A DNA stretch of 64,000 nucleotides. Source: Cyclobacteriaceae bacterium YHN15. GTDB lineage: Bacteria; Bacteroidota; Bacteroidia; Cytophagales; Cyclobacteriaceae. Of the stretch, positions 55,100-63,310 are shown one piece after another. Below the pieces are notes generated by a model. It was not told the origin of the DNA and searched no databases. It worked only from the letters and a program-made list of their open reading frames with translations. The position numbers were made by a program, and so were the translations under genes. The stretch's first letter is position 1. Each line of letters begins with the position of its first letter. The DNA is taken from NCBI GenBank assembly GCA_003797895.1, contig RKQB01000008.1:94797-158796 (forward strand). The letters are read 5' to 3'.

Positions 55100-56311
55100 T
55101 CAATTGTTTTTATTGAAATTCTTTATTCCAAATTGTAAATCAGCAAAATCCAGAAATTTTTCCCAATCAATGCTGATCAGGTTATGCTTTCCTTCTCTGA
55201 GGTGATAACCTAATGGGCCTTGGTGTATAGAATGCGGAGAGAAATCGTAGTGATCGGGTAAGTCGGTTATTACATTATACAACTGATCATATACCCGGGA
55301 TGCCAACTTAAGAGAAAGGTATTCCCCTTTGGGATCTGCCCAAAGATCTTCCGAGGCACTGGCTACATAAACAGCCCTTGGAGCTATAGTAGCCAATAAC
55401 TGATGTTGGTCAAAGGGCAGAGTTTCCTCATTTCCATTATAAGTATCAAAATTATCTGTGAACCAATAAGGGAAAGCGGTATTTATCTTTTCAACTGTTT
55501 CCCCGAATTTTCTCCTGGATAAAGCCGCTCCGCCACATCCAGACTCATTGGAATAGGTAATGGCCCATCTAGTATCGTTTGCCCCACACCACAAGGCCGC
55601 TTTTCCCCCTCTTGAATGACCTACTACTGCAGATTTGGTATGATCAATTAATGGGTCCTTCTCAAAAAAATCCATAGCCCTCATGGCTCCCCAAGCCCAG
55701 GCAGATAAGCCCCGCATACCGTTCGGCATTTCCAATTGCTCGGGATAAAGGCTTTTAAGAATACCTTCATCATATCGTTCTTTATCATCAGCAGATACAA
55801 ACTCCACATCAAAGATGGCGGCCGCATAGCCTCTTGAAACAATTTGTTGAATTGAGAAAAACTGATCTTCTGTGTCAGCAATTAACTTGTCCACCTGTCT
55901 GTGACTGATCAGCAGAATTACAGGAAATGGACCCCTTTCTCTTGTGGGGGTAAAAATATGAAGCGGAATGGATTGGGAGTTGCCATTTCGTGAAACCTTC
56001 ATATTGATTATTTTGTAATCAGCATATTCATTATAGGGATTAAGTTGGGGTATTGATTCTTCAAACCGCAATTCATCATAATCTATTGGCAGTTGACCAT
56101 ACATTTGATCAGCAAAGGATTGAATGATTTCTTGCCTTCTGACTTTTTCCCATTCTAGATCAGACTGGATAACCTGACCCTGATAGGAAATAAAAAGATC
56201 AGGCAACACCAAATCAGGAACCTTGCTTTCTTCATAATTGGCCTCTTGCTGGGCAGTTATAGAATGGCTCAGGCAAAATATTAGAATTAAGAAAAAAATG
56301 GATTTTTTCAT
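55100..56311 (-). CDS. CE15-like glucuronoyl esterase / alpha-beta hydrolase, exported
   Basis: 403 residues with a signal peptide (ITAQ, ~residue 21). The alpha/beta hydrolase has nucleophile S233 in VVGHSRGGKAAL, acid-region E256 in SNESGCGGAALSRR, then AFPYWFTDNF and a C-terminal SIHQGPLGYHLREGKH segment holding the likely catalytic His. This combination is that of bacterial CE15-type glucuronoyl methylesterases, which cut ester bonds between glucuronoxylan and lignin, although many members are untested. It stands alone, far from the glycosidase island, and would act in the periplasm or outside. Confidence 0.83.
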   Translation of the reverse strand: MKKSIFFLILIFCLSHSITAQQEANYEESKVPDLVLPDLFISYQGQVIQSDLEWEKVRRQEIIQSFADQMYGQLPIDYDELRFEESIPQLNPYNEYADYKIINMKVSRNGNSQSIPLHIFTPTRERGPFPVILLISHRQVDKLIADTEDQFFSIQQIVSRGYAAAIFDVEFVSADDKERYDEGILKSLYPEQLEMPNGMRGLSAWAWGAMRAMDFFEKDPLIDHTKSAVVGHSRGGKAALWCGANDTRWAITYSNESGCGGAALSRRKFGETVEKINTAFPYWFTDNFDTYNGNEETLPFDQHQLLATIAPRAVYVASASEDLWADPKGEYLSLKLASRVYDQLYNVITDLPDHYDFSPHSIHQGPLGYHLREGKHNLISIDWEKFLDFADLQFGIKNFNKNN

Positions 56312-56370
56312 AAATTAATAGGTATAAAAAACACTTTCCATTGGGGGTATTTTTCTTTTTTTGATATTGA

Positions 56371-57177
56371 TTAACGCTGGTTAAAAGCCCTGAGTTTAAC
56401 CTGCGTAAACTTTCTTTTGGTATCTAAAGGGAAGTCCCCCTTCATCATCCAATCATAATAGGAGGGTTCTTCCTTCAAAACCGCCTCGATGGTTTTGCCT
56501 TTATGCTTGCCGAAATTGAAGCATTCTTCTCCGTTTGCATTAAAGATAAACCTTCCTGCAAGATCTACCATTTTTTCATTAAGGATACTGTGGATCTTTT
56601 TCATGTCATTTTCAAAGATACCCAGTTTATTCCCCAATAAGTCTTCTGCCTCTTCACCATCGTATTTTTCAATTTGTGCTTTGAAAACCTCATAGGTAGC
56701 GATGGTATCTGCTTCCGCACTATGGGCATTTTCAAGACTTTTTCCGCAATAAAACTTATAAGCAGCAGCCAGATTTCTTTTTTCCATCATATGGAATATT
56801 TTCTGCGAATCCAGGATGTTCCTTTTTTCTATATCAAAATCAATCCCTGCTCTTAGGAATTCCTCTACCAAGAGGGGAATGTCAAATTTCAATACGTTGA
56901 ATCCGGCAAGATCTGCACCCATAAGAAACTGATGCAGCTCTTTTGAAAAGGTTTTGAAGGTGGGAGCGTCTTTCACATCTTCATCATAGATTCCATGAAT
57001 GGAGGAAGTTTCCTGTGGAATGGGAATTGTAGGATTGATCAAGGATGTTTTTATTTCCTCCCTGCCATTGGGATGTACTTTCAAAATAGATATCTCCACA
57101 ATCCTATCTGTTGCAATATTGGTCCCCGTAGATTCAATATCAAAAAAAGCAATGGGGGTTTTCAGTTTTAAATTCAT
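56371..57177 (-). CDS. DEDDh 3'-5' exonuclease with C-terminal DUF3820-like domain
   Basis: 268 residues. RNase T/DNA polymerase III epsilon fold: FFDIESTGT (metal Asp13/Glu15), ADLAGFNVLKFDIPLL, and NAHSAEADTIATYEVF with the conserved His and Asp of DEDDh enzymes. The C-terminal ~70 residues (FNFGKHKGKTIEAVLKEEPSYYDWMMKGDF) match the DUF3820/ExoX-like module. Likely a DNA-repair or RNA-trimming exonuclease in the cytoplasm. It lies 2 bp after the mpl gene and is co-transcribed with it. Confidence 0.9.
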   Translation of the reverse strand: MNLKLKTPIAFFDIESTGTNIATDRIVEISILKVHPNGREEIKTSLINPTIPIPQETSSIHGIYDEDVKDAPTFKTFSKELHQFLMGADLAGFNVLKFDIPLLVEEFLRAGIDFDIEKRNILDSQKIFHMMEKRNLAAAYKFYCGKSLENAHSAEADTIATYEVFKAQIEKYDGEEAEDLLGNKLGIFENDMKKIHSILNEKMVDLAGRFIFNANGEECFNFGKHKGKTIEAVLKEEPSYYDWMMKGDFPLDTKRKFTQVKLRAFNQR

Positions 57178-57179
57178 TA

Positions 57180-58550
57180 TTAAAGATTTTTAGTGATTTT
57201 CAATTGAATTTGACTCATGTCCATGTCATCATAGTTTCCTGAGCTCATCATCAAAAGATTTGTCTGATGGTAATCCAGGGATTCCAGAAAAGATTTCAAT
57301 TGGTCTATTTCTGTAAAAAGCCTCAAGTCATTTCTTTGAAAGCCTTTTCTCAGGGTCTGCTCATCCATCAGATCCAGTTTTTTCAAAGATACGGCTTTTG
57401 GATTTAAATAGATAACGGCAATATCGGCCTCATCAAAGGTATGGGCATAATTATCGACAAAATCCTTGTTAAGTGAACTATAGGTATGAAGTTCCTGTAC
57501 AGCAATCAATTTTCTCTCCGGAAATTGGTTTTTCACCGCATGTACTGTTGCTTTCAATTTGGAAGGCGCATGGGCAAAATCCCTGAAGAACAAGGAATTT
57601 TCAGATCGGGCAAGTATCTCCTGCCTTTTGGCAGCTCCTTTAAAATGCTGAATAGCAGTATAAAAATTCTCCTTGCTTAAACCCAAATTGAGGCAAACTT
57701 CAAGAGCACCTTGCAGGTTTTGAAGATTATGTTCTCCGAAAACAGCAATTGGCAATTTACCATTTTGAGTTATCAGATAGCTTATTCCTTTATCTATCGA
57801 GTGGGAATGCGCTTGATACGGGATCAAACGCACATTTGGAAGCTTGCAATTCACGGCCAGTTTTTTGACTTCGGGGTCTCTTTCACAATAAATAAATGTC
57901 CCACCTGACGGAGTCATTCCAAGCAGTTTTTCAAATTGCTCTCTATAGTTTTCAAAAGTAGGAAATACATTGAAATGGTCCCAAGAAATTCCGCTCATTA
58001 ACAGAGTATGGTGGTGATAATGGAAAAATTTCGGAGTCCTGTCTATGGGAGATGTTAGGTACTCATCCCCCTCGATAATGATGACAGGGGCATTTGAAAT
58101 TCTCACCATTAGATCAAATCCTTCAATCTGAGCTCCAACCAGATAATCAAAATCCTTTTGGTGAAATTTTAACACATGAAGAATCATGGAAGTGATGGTG
58201 GTTTTGCCATGACTTCCGGAAATAACCACTCTCTTTTTATCTTTGCTCTGATTATAAATGAATTCCGGGAACGAAAATACCGGTATATTTAATTCTTTAG
58301 CCTTGAGAAGTTCCGGATTATCAATCCTTGCATGCATACCAAGGATGATACCATCTAAATCAGGCTTTATTTTTTCTGGAAACCAACCTTTTTGTGCGGG
58401 AAGAATGCCAGCATTTTTTAGTCTTGTGCGGGAAGGTTCATAAATTTCATCATCAGAGCCAGTTACATGATAACCTTTGGACACCAGGGATAGTGCCAGG
58501 TTATGCATGACGGCTCCACCAATAGCGATAAAATGGTATTTTTTTGACAT
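57180..58550 (-). CDS. mpl: UDP-N-acetylmuramate:L-Ala-gamma-D-Glu-meso-DAP ligase
   Basis: 456 residues from ATG 58550; a longer frame from TTG 58586 adds an unsupported leader. Mur-ligase signatures: FIAIGGAVMHNLALSL (N-terminal Rossmann), SGSHGKTTITSMIL (ATP loop), IEGDEYLTSPIDRTPKFFHY, SWDHFNVFPTFENY and GEHNLQNLQGALE. The N-terminus MxxxHFIAIGG and the GSDDEIYEP loop identify Mpl rather than MurC. It reloads recycled murein tripeptide onto UDP-MurNAc in the cytoplasm. The exonuclease gene follows 2 bp downstream. Confidence 0.94.
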   Translation of the reverse strand: MSKKYHFIAIGGAVMHNLALSLVSKGYHVTGSDDEIYEPSRTRLKNAGILPAQKGWFPEKIKPDLDGIILGMHARIDNPELLKAKELNIPVFSFPEFIYNQSKDKKRVVISGSHGKTTITSMILHVLKFHQKDFDYLVGAQIEGFDLMVRISNAPVIIIEGDEYLTSPIDRTPKFFHYHHHTLLMSGISWDHFNVFPTFENYREQFEKLLGMTPSGGTFIYCERDPEVKKLAVNCKLPNVRLIPYQAHSHSIDKGISYLITQNGKLPIAVFGEHNLQNLQGALEVCLNLGLSKENFYTAIQHFKGAAKRQEILARSENSLFFRDFAHAPSKLKATVHAVKNQFPERKLIAVQELHTYSSLNKDFVDNYAHTFDEADIAVIYLNPKAVSLKKLDLMDEQTLRKGFQRNDLRLFTEIDQLKSFLESLDYHQTNLLMMSSGNYDDMDMSQIQLKITKNL

Positions 58551-58643
58551 ATTAAAACAATGATTATCCAAAAGTAGTAAACCCAATGATTTGGGAAACC
58601 TATTTTTTCCTTATTTTTCAAGATATTTTAATTGATACTTGCT

Positions 58644-59333
58644 ATGGAAAAGTATGCCTACCTGATTTTAGGGATGATGCTGTTGGTGCCATGGGTGATT
58701 ATTTTTATTAAAAATCCTTTTAAACCAGGGATGTTGAAGGTAAGTTTTGTAGGTGGCATTGCGGGATTATTAGCAGAATACTGGTATTTCAGGGATTATT
58801 GGAGGCCGCCGACCCTTTTGGGAGAAGGCGTGTACAGTCCGGAGGATTTTATAGTAGGATTTGCTTTGTTCGGCATTCCGGGATATGCCCATTTGGTCCT
58901 AACCAGAAGGGAAATAGATTTTGAGAAGCAGGATAAATTGAGAAATAAAAACTTCATCATCCTGTTTTTACTCGGTTTGGCGAGTTTGATGGTTTTCAAT
59001 ATTTGGATCGGGTTAAACTCAGGAATAGTCTCAGTCCTAACCTTCATCCTTTTATCTCTTGCTATTTGGGTTCAAAGGCCTGATCTTATTCATGTTTCCC
59101 TGAAAACCGCCTTTTTTATGTTATTTTTAATTGGTTTTTTTTATTTCCTCTTGTTCAATCTGTTTTTTCCGGATTTTTGGTTAAAATATGGCTTATTGGA
59201 AGGAACCCTGCTTGAAACAAAATGGAAGAATATTCCTGTTTCTGAGTTATTTTGGTATTTTTCTTGGGGAATGCTGGCCGGCACCTTTAGACCTTATCGA
59301 AACGGGACCTATTTCAAGCCTCTTCCAAAATAA
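58644..59333 (+). CDS. polytopic membrane protein with lycopene-cyclase-domain-like pattern
   Basis: 229 residues from ATG 58644; an earlier TTG at 58632 would add four residues. About six hydrophobic helices (for example YAYLILGMMLLVPWVIIF, NFIILFLLGLASLMVF, AFFMLFLIGFFYFLLF). The order of helices and the final VSELFWYFSWGMLAGTF segment resemble the lycopene-cyclase/CrtY-type small membrane domain, in which a PxE-E motif is expected before the helix. Here it is VSEL, so cyclase activity is doubtful. No carotenoid genes are nearby. It may be an integral membrane protein of another function. It is divergent from mpl. Confidence 0.6.
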   Translation: MEKYAYLILGMMLLVPWVIIFIKNPFKPGMLKVSFVGGIAGLLAEYWYFRDYWRPPTLLGEGVYSPEDFIVGFALFGIPGYAHLVLTRREIDFEKQDKLRNKNFIILFLLGLASLMVFNIWIGLNSGIVSVLTFILLSLAIWVQRPDLIHVSLKTAFFMLFLIGFFYFLLFNLFFPDFWLKYGLLEGTLLETKWKNIPVSELFWYFSWGMLAGTFRPYRNGTYFKPLPK

Positions 59334-59446
59334 GCAATACTTATTTTTTTTATTCGTTTTATGATAGAGTACTGATAGTCAGTTAGTAGTGATTTACTGT
59401 GGATATCTCGTGTATAAATTGTTCAAAAACTTAGGACCAAAGCCTG

Positions 59447-59454
59447 TACATTTG
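59447..59454 (+). promoter_or_regulatory. -7 box of dnaB at the start codon
   Basis: TACATTTG matches TAnnTTTG exactly and ends 5 bp before the dnaB ATG (59460), so the mRNA may be leaderless or nearly so. The nearest TTG (59419) is 25 bp upstream of the box, longer than usual. Confidence 0.4.
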
Positions 59455-59459
59455 TTCTT

Positions 59460-61040
59460 ATGGCAGAAAACAAACCTAACCCCAACAGACCTATAAGACG
59501 TAAACCGGATTTGAACCTTTCTTCCGGCATGGGAAAACTTCCTCCTCAGGCGATTGATTTGGAAGAAGCAGTTTTGGGTGCGCTGATGCTCGAAAAAGAT
59601 GCTTTGACGACCGTTGTGGATATCCTAAAGCCTGAAAGTTTCTACAAGGAATCCCATAAAGTAATCTATTCCGCCATATTGGACTTATTTTCTGACAGTC
59701 AGCCCATCGATCTCTTGACTGTTACCAATCAACTTAGGAAAAAAGGGTTGTTGGAGATGGCAGGCGGGGCATTTTTCATCACCGAACTTACCTCAAAAGT
59801 ATCCTCTGCAGCCAATATAGAGTACCATGCCCGTATCATCACCGAGCAGTCCATGAAGAGGGAGATGATCAGCATTGCTTCGGAGATACAAAAAGATGCC
59901 TATGAGGATACGACGGATGTTTTTGAGCTTTTAGATAAAATGGAGCAATCTCTGTTTGAGATCTCAGAAAAAAACATCCGAAAGAATTATTCCGATATGC
60001 GTTCCATTATGAAGGAAGCCATTATGGAACTGGAATCAAGAAAGGGACAAAAAGATGGATTAACAGGAGTTCCTAGCGGATTTACAGCTTTAGACAGGGT
60101 TACTTCAGGATGGCAAAAATCCGACTTGGTAATCATTGCAGCCCGCCCTGCTATGGGTAAGACAGCCTTTGTATTGTCTGTATTGAGAAATGCCGCAGTG
60201 GACCATGACAGACCTGTGGCCATTTTTTCTTTGGAAATGTCCTCTGTGCAGTTGGTCAATAGATTGATATCATCTGAAGCGGAATTGGATTCCGAGAAAA
60301 TAAAAAGGGGAAACCTCGCAGATTACGAATGGGAACAATTGGTGCATAAGACAGCAAAATTATCCAAAGCGCCATTGTTTGTGGATGATACACCGGCCTT
60401 GTCCATATTGGAGCTAAGGGCAAAGTGTAGGAAGCTGAAGGCCCAGCATGACATACAGATGGTGGTAGTGGATTATCTTCAGTTGATGTCCGGTGATGCC
60501 AAATCCGGGGGAGGAGGAAACAGGGAACAAGAGATTGCCAGTATATCAAGGGCATTGAAAAAGATTGCCAAGGAACTCAGTATTCCGGTTATTGCACTTT
60601 CCCAGTTGTCCCGTGCAGTGGAAACCAGGGGAGGAGATAAACGACCACAATTGTCGGATTTGAGGGAATCCGGTGCCATCGAACAGGATGCAGACATGGT
60701 TATGTTCCTATACAGGCCGGAATATTATGGGATTACAGAAGATGAGCAAGGAAATTCCACTATGGGTGTAGGTGAGGTCATTATTGCCAAGCACAGAAAC
60801 GGTTCTTTGGAGAATGTCAAGCTTAGGTTCATTGGGAAATATACCAAGTTCACGGATTTGGATATGAACGTCCCTTATAAGGCACAAGATGTGATGTACG
60901 GAAGCAAATTCCCTTCAGGTTCTGGTACCCCAGGCTTCGATTCGGGTAACACTATTAGAATGCAAAGTAAGGCGAACGGGGGGGATTTTGATGATCCATT
61001 TCCAGGAAGCATAGGTAGTGGGGAGCCGGCTCCGTTCTAG
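59460..61040 (+). CDS. dnaB: replicative DNA helicase DnaB
   Basis: 526 residues. N-terminal helical domain (DLEEAVLGALMLEKDAL, ~30-135) and RecA-like C-terminal domain (~195-480) with Walker A ARPAMGKTAF (Lys234), Walker B-type VVVDYLQLM, the DnaB motif REQEIASISRALKKIAKEL, SQLSRAVE, and the arginine-finger region LRESGAIEQDADMVMF. It unwinds DNA at the replication fork with DnaG. A C-terminal Gly/Pro-rich tail (~480-526) is typical of Bacteroidota. No intein: the sequence is continuous. Confidence 0.98.
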   Translation: MAENKPNPNRPIRRKPDLNLSSGMGKLPPQAIDLEEAVLGALMLEKDALTTVVDILKPESFYKESHKVIYSAILDLFSDSQPIDLLTVTNQLRKKGLLEMAGGAFFITELTSKVSSAANIEYHARIITEQSMKREMISIASEIQKDAYEDTTDVFELLDKMEQSLFEISEKNIRKNYSDMRSIMKEAIMELESRKGQKDGLTGVPSGFTALDRVTSGWQKSDLVIIAARPAMGKTAFVLSVLRNAAVDHDRPVAIFSLEMSSVQLVNRLISSEAELDSEKIKRGNLADYEWEQLVHKTAKLSKAPLFVDDTPALSILELRAKCRKLKAQHDIQMVVVDYLQLMSGDAKSGGGGNREQEIASISRALKKIAKELSIPVIALSQLSRAVETRGGDKRPQLSDLRESGAIEQDADMVMFLYRPEYYGITEDEQGNSTMGVGEVIIAKHRNGSLENVKLRFIGKYTKFTDLDMNVPYKAQDVMYGSKFPSGSGTPGFDSGNTIRMQSKANGGDFDDPFPGSIGSGEPAPF

Positions 61041-61051
61041 AATTAGCAATG

Positions 61052-61084
61052 ACCAATTTCTAATTATCAATTTTAAAAATCCAA
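61052..61084 (+). repeat. copy of the AT-rich dispersed intergenic repeat
   Basis: ACCAAT, AATTATCAA and AAAAATCCAA in the same order as at 26137-26172, again just after a stop codon. The copy lies between dnaB and the TTG start at 61096, in a stretch that the longest reading frame of the next gene wrongly includes. Confidence 0.45.
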
Positions 61085-61095
61085 CCGATTATCTC

Positions 61096-62097
61096 TTGAA
61101 AGCAATAGTATTAAACAGAGTCCTCGAGGATAAGATATCTTACACAGATGTGGTGTTGCCTGAATTGGAAGCCGATGAGGTAAAGATTCAGGTAAAAGCT
61201 GCTGCTTTAAACCATAGGGACGAATGGGCAAGGCAAGGTTTATATCCCAATCTCAAAGATGGGGTGATTATGGGTTCAGACGGTGCGGGAATTGTAGTAG
61301 AAGTTGGAGAGAAAATATCCAGGGATTGGATGGGTAAAGAAGTAATCATCAATCCTTCAAACCAATGGGGAGCAAATGAGAAAGCCCAATCCAGAGAATT
61401 TCAAATTCTTGGAATACCAAGCAACGGGACCTTTGCTGAATTTGTCCAGGTAAAGGCTGACAGGGTATATGAAATACCGGCACACCTGAACTTGGAGGAG
61501 GCTGCGGCACTGCCTTTGGGTGGGCTTACAGCCTTCAGGACATTATTGGTACAAGGAGAGCTTCAAGCAGGTGAAAAAGTATTGGTTACAGGTTTTGGGG
61601 GCGGTGTAGCCCAATTTGCAGTCCAGTATGCCATTGCTCTTGGTGCGGAAGTCTACGTCAGCAGCAGTTCACCTGAAAAAATAAAAGCAGCCATTTCCCT
61701 GGGTGCAAAAGAAGGATTCCTTTATACAGCAACGAATTGGCCTGAAGAAGCATTGGAAATTTCAGGTGGTTTTGATCTTGTGGTGGACAGTGCAATGGGA
61801 GAAACTCTCAATAATCTGATCAATGTATTAAAACCAGGAGGGAAATTGGTTTACTATGGTGCTACCAAAGGCAATCCTACTGACTTCAATGCAAGGAAGG
61901 TCTATTGGAACCAGCTTCAGATTATAGGAAGTACTATGGGCAGTGACAAAAATTTTGAGGATATGCTGTACTTTGTATCTAAAAATGAAATAAAACCCAT
62001 AATTGATCAGGTTTTTGATTTAGAGGATGCTTTAGCTGCCTTTGATAGGATGAAGGCAGGGAAGCAATTGGGAAAGATCGTACTTAAAATTTTTTAG
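61096..62097 (+). CDS. zinc-independent quinone oxidoreductase/MDR-family protein
   Basis: 333 residues from TTG 61096 (KAIVLNRV is the usual N-terminus of this family). A longer frame from 61018 would read the dnaB end and an intergenic repeat as protein and is rejected. Medium-chain dehydrogenase fold: MGSDGAGIVVEVG, LEEAAALPLGGLTAFRTL, the NAD(P)-binding VLVTGFGGGVAQFAVQYA and VVDSAMGETLNNLI. The Cys/His zinc ligands of alcohol dehydrogenases are absent, so it is the QOR/NADPH-reductase type. Substrate unknown. It is probably monocistronic or weakly coupled to dnaB. Confidence 0.85.
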   Translation: MKAIVLNRVLEDKISYTDVVLPELEADEVKIQVKAAALNHRDEWARQGLYPNLKDGVIMGSDGAGIVVEVGEKISRDWMGKEVIINPSNQWGANEKAQSREFQILGIPSNGTFAEFVQVKADRVYEIPAHLNLEEAAALPLGGLTAFRTLLVQGELQAGEKVLVTGFGGGVAQFAVQYAIALGAEVYVSSSSPEKIKAAISLGAKEGFLYTATNWPEEALEISGGFDLVVDSAMGETLNNLINVLKPGGKLVYYGATKGNPTDFNARKVYWNQLQIIGSTMGSDKNFEDMLYFVSKNEIKPIIDQVFDLEDALAAFDRMKAGKQLGKIVLKIF

Positions 62098-62131
62098 AAC
62101 CTTAATTCAACCTGAAAATTGATGTTTTATA

Positions 62132-62464
62132 TCAATCGAGATCATTTTCAAACAGAAAATTTTGATAACTGTTTTTCAATTCCCTAAGCGTATTTGTTTC
62201 ATTTAATTGCTCAGCTAAAGAGATTCCTTTTTCGAAGGTCTGCTTTGCCAAATAAATTGAACCCTGTTCGGTATAAAATAACGCAGCTTGATAGTATGTA
62301 GGAAGGTAACTTTTATGTTCTTTTAATAGTTTTTCATATAAAAAGTATGCTTTTTTAGGATCTAAATACTGGTATTCCAGAGCCAAAGCATACCAGTTGA
62401 AAGGATTTTCGGGTTCACTTTCCGCAAACGATTGTAACATCTCTATGCGGGACATTTTGCTCAT
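62132..62464 (-). CDS. small tetratricopeptide-repeat protein
   Basis: 110 residues, all helical. TPR-type signature: PFNWYALALEYQYLDPKKAYFLYEKLL, then SYLPTYYQAALFYTEQGSIYLAKQTFEKGI. No signal peptide, so cytoplasmic; protein-protein interaction is the likely role, partner unknown. It is divergent from etfB, with a 73-bp gap. Confidence 0.8.
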   Translation of the reverse strand: MSKMSRIEMLQSFAESEPENPFNWYALALEYQYLDPKKAYFLYEKLLKEHKSYLPTYYQAALFYTEQGSIYLAKQTFEKGISLAEQLNETNTLRELKNSYQNFLFENDLD

Positions 62465-62537
62465 GAATTCTTTTTTTAATTATAATGCAATTACTAAATT
62501 CACACAATTTAAAAATAAATAACTTAAAAATTTATAA

Positions 62538-63275
62538 ATGAAGATTCTTGTTTGTATTACTCATGTGCCGGATACCACATCCAAAATTCAGTTCTCAGAT
62601 AATAACACCAAGTTTGATAAAAGCGGAGTTCAGTTTATTATTGGTCCCTACGATGATTATGCACTCGCTAGGGCGGTGGAACTAAAGGAACAGCTAGGCG
62701 CTTCTTTGACTGTATTAAATGTAGGAGAAGTTGAGACCGAACCAACTTTAAGAAAAGCATTGGCCATAGGAGCAGATGATGCCATTAGGGTGAACACCTT
62801 TCCCAAGGATTCTTTATTTGTTGCCCAGCAGATAGCTGCCATCGCCAAACAGAACAACTATGATCTTATTTTGATGGGTAGGGAATCCATTGATTTCAAT
62901 GGAGGCATGGTCCACGGCATGGTGGGTGAAATGTTGGGAATGCCCTCTGTTTCCCCTGTCATGAAGTTGGAGATTGAAGGAAATACTGTGAAAATGGCCA
63001 GAGAAATTGAGGGAGGAAAAGAATACCTTGAGGCAAAACTACCTTTGGTAGCAGGTTGTCAGGAGCCCATAGCCGAATGGAAAATCCCAAATATGAGAGG
63101 AATTATGTCAGCGAGGACCAAACCCTTGCAGGTAGTGGATCCTTTAGAGGAAAGCAATGCTTCTGAAGTGATATCCTATCAATTACCACCTGCCAAAGGA
63201 GCGGTGAAACTGGTGGATAAAGATAATGTAGAAGAATTGGTGAGGTTATTGAAAAATGAAGCAAAAGTACTTTAA
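62538..63275 (+). CDS. etfB: electron transfer flavoprotein subunit beta
   Basis: 245 residues, the usual length. ETF beta motifs: MKILVCITHVPDTTSKIQF, GPYDDYALARAVELKE, LILMGRESIDFNGGMVHGMVGEMLG (AMP/FAD-binding loop) and VAGCQEPIAEWKIPNMRGIMSART. With EtfA it accepts electrons from acyl-CoA dehydrogenases and passes them to ETF-quinone oxidoreductase. It is followed 35 bp later by etfA. Confidence 0.96.
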   Translation: MKILVCITHVPDTTSKIQFSDNNTKFDKSGVQFIIGPYDDYALARAVELKEQLGASLTVLNVGEVETEPTLRKALAIGADDAIRVNTFPKDSLFVAQQIAAIAKQNNYDLILMGRESIDFNGGMVHGMVGEMLGMPSVSPVMKLEIEGNTVKMAREIEGGKEYLEAKLPLVAGCQEPIAEWKIPNMRGIMSARTKPLQVVDPLEESNASEVISYQLPPAKGAVKLVDKDNVEELVRLLKNEAKVL

Positions 63276-63310
63276 TTTTTTATTATTAAATAATTGAAAA
63301 ACAGATAGAT

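Noticed and set aside
58551..58586. TTG-initiated leader of mpl
   Set aside because: It adds a hydrophobic 12-residue stretch not seen in Mpl proteins; ATG 58550 gives the normal N-terminus.
61018..61095. Oxidoreductase reading frame overlapping dnaB
   Set aside because: The upstream part reads the end of dnaB and an intergenic repeat; the family N-terminus begins at TTG 61096.
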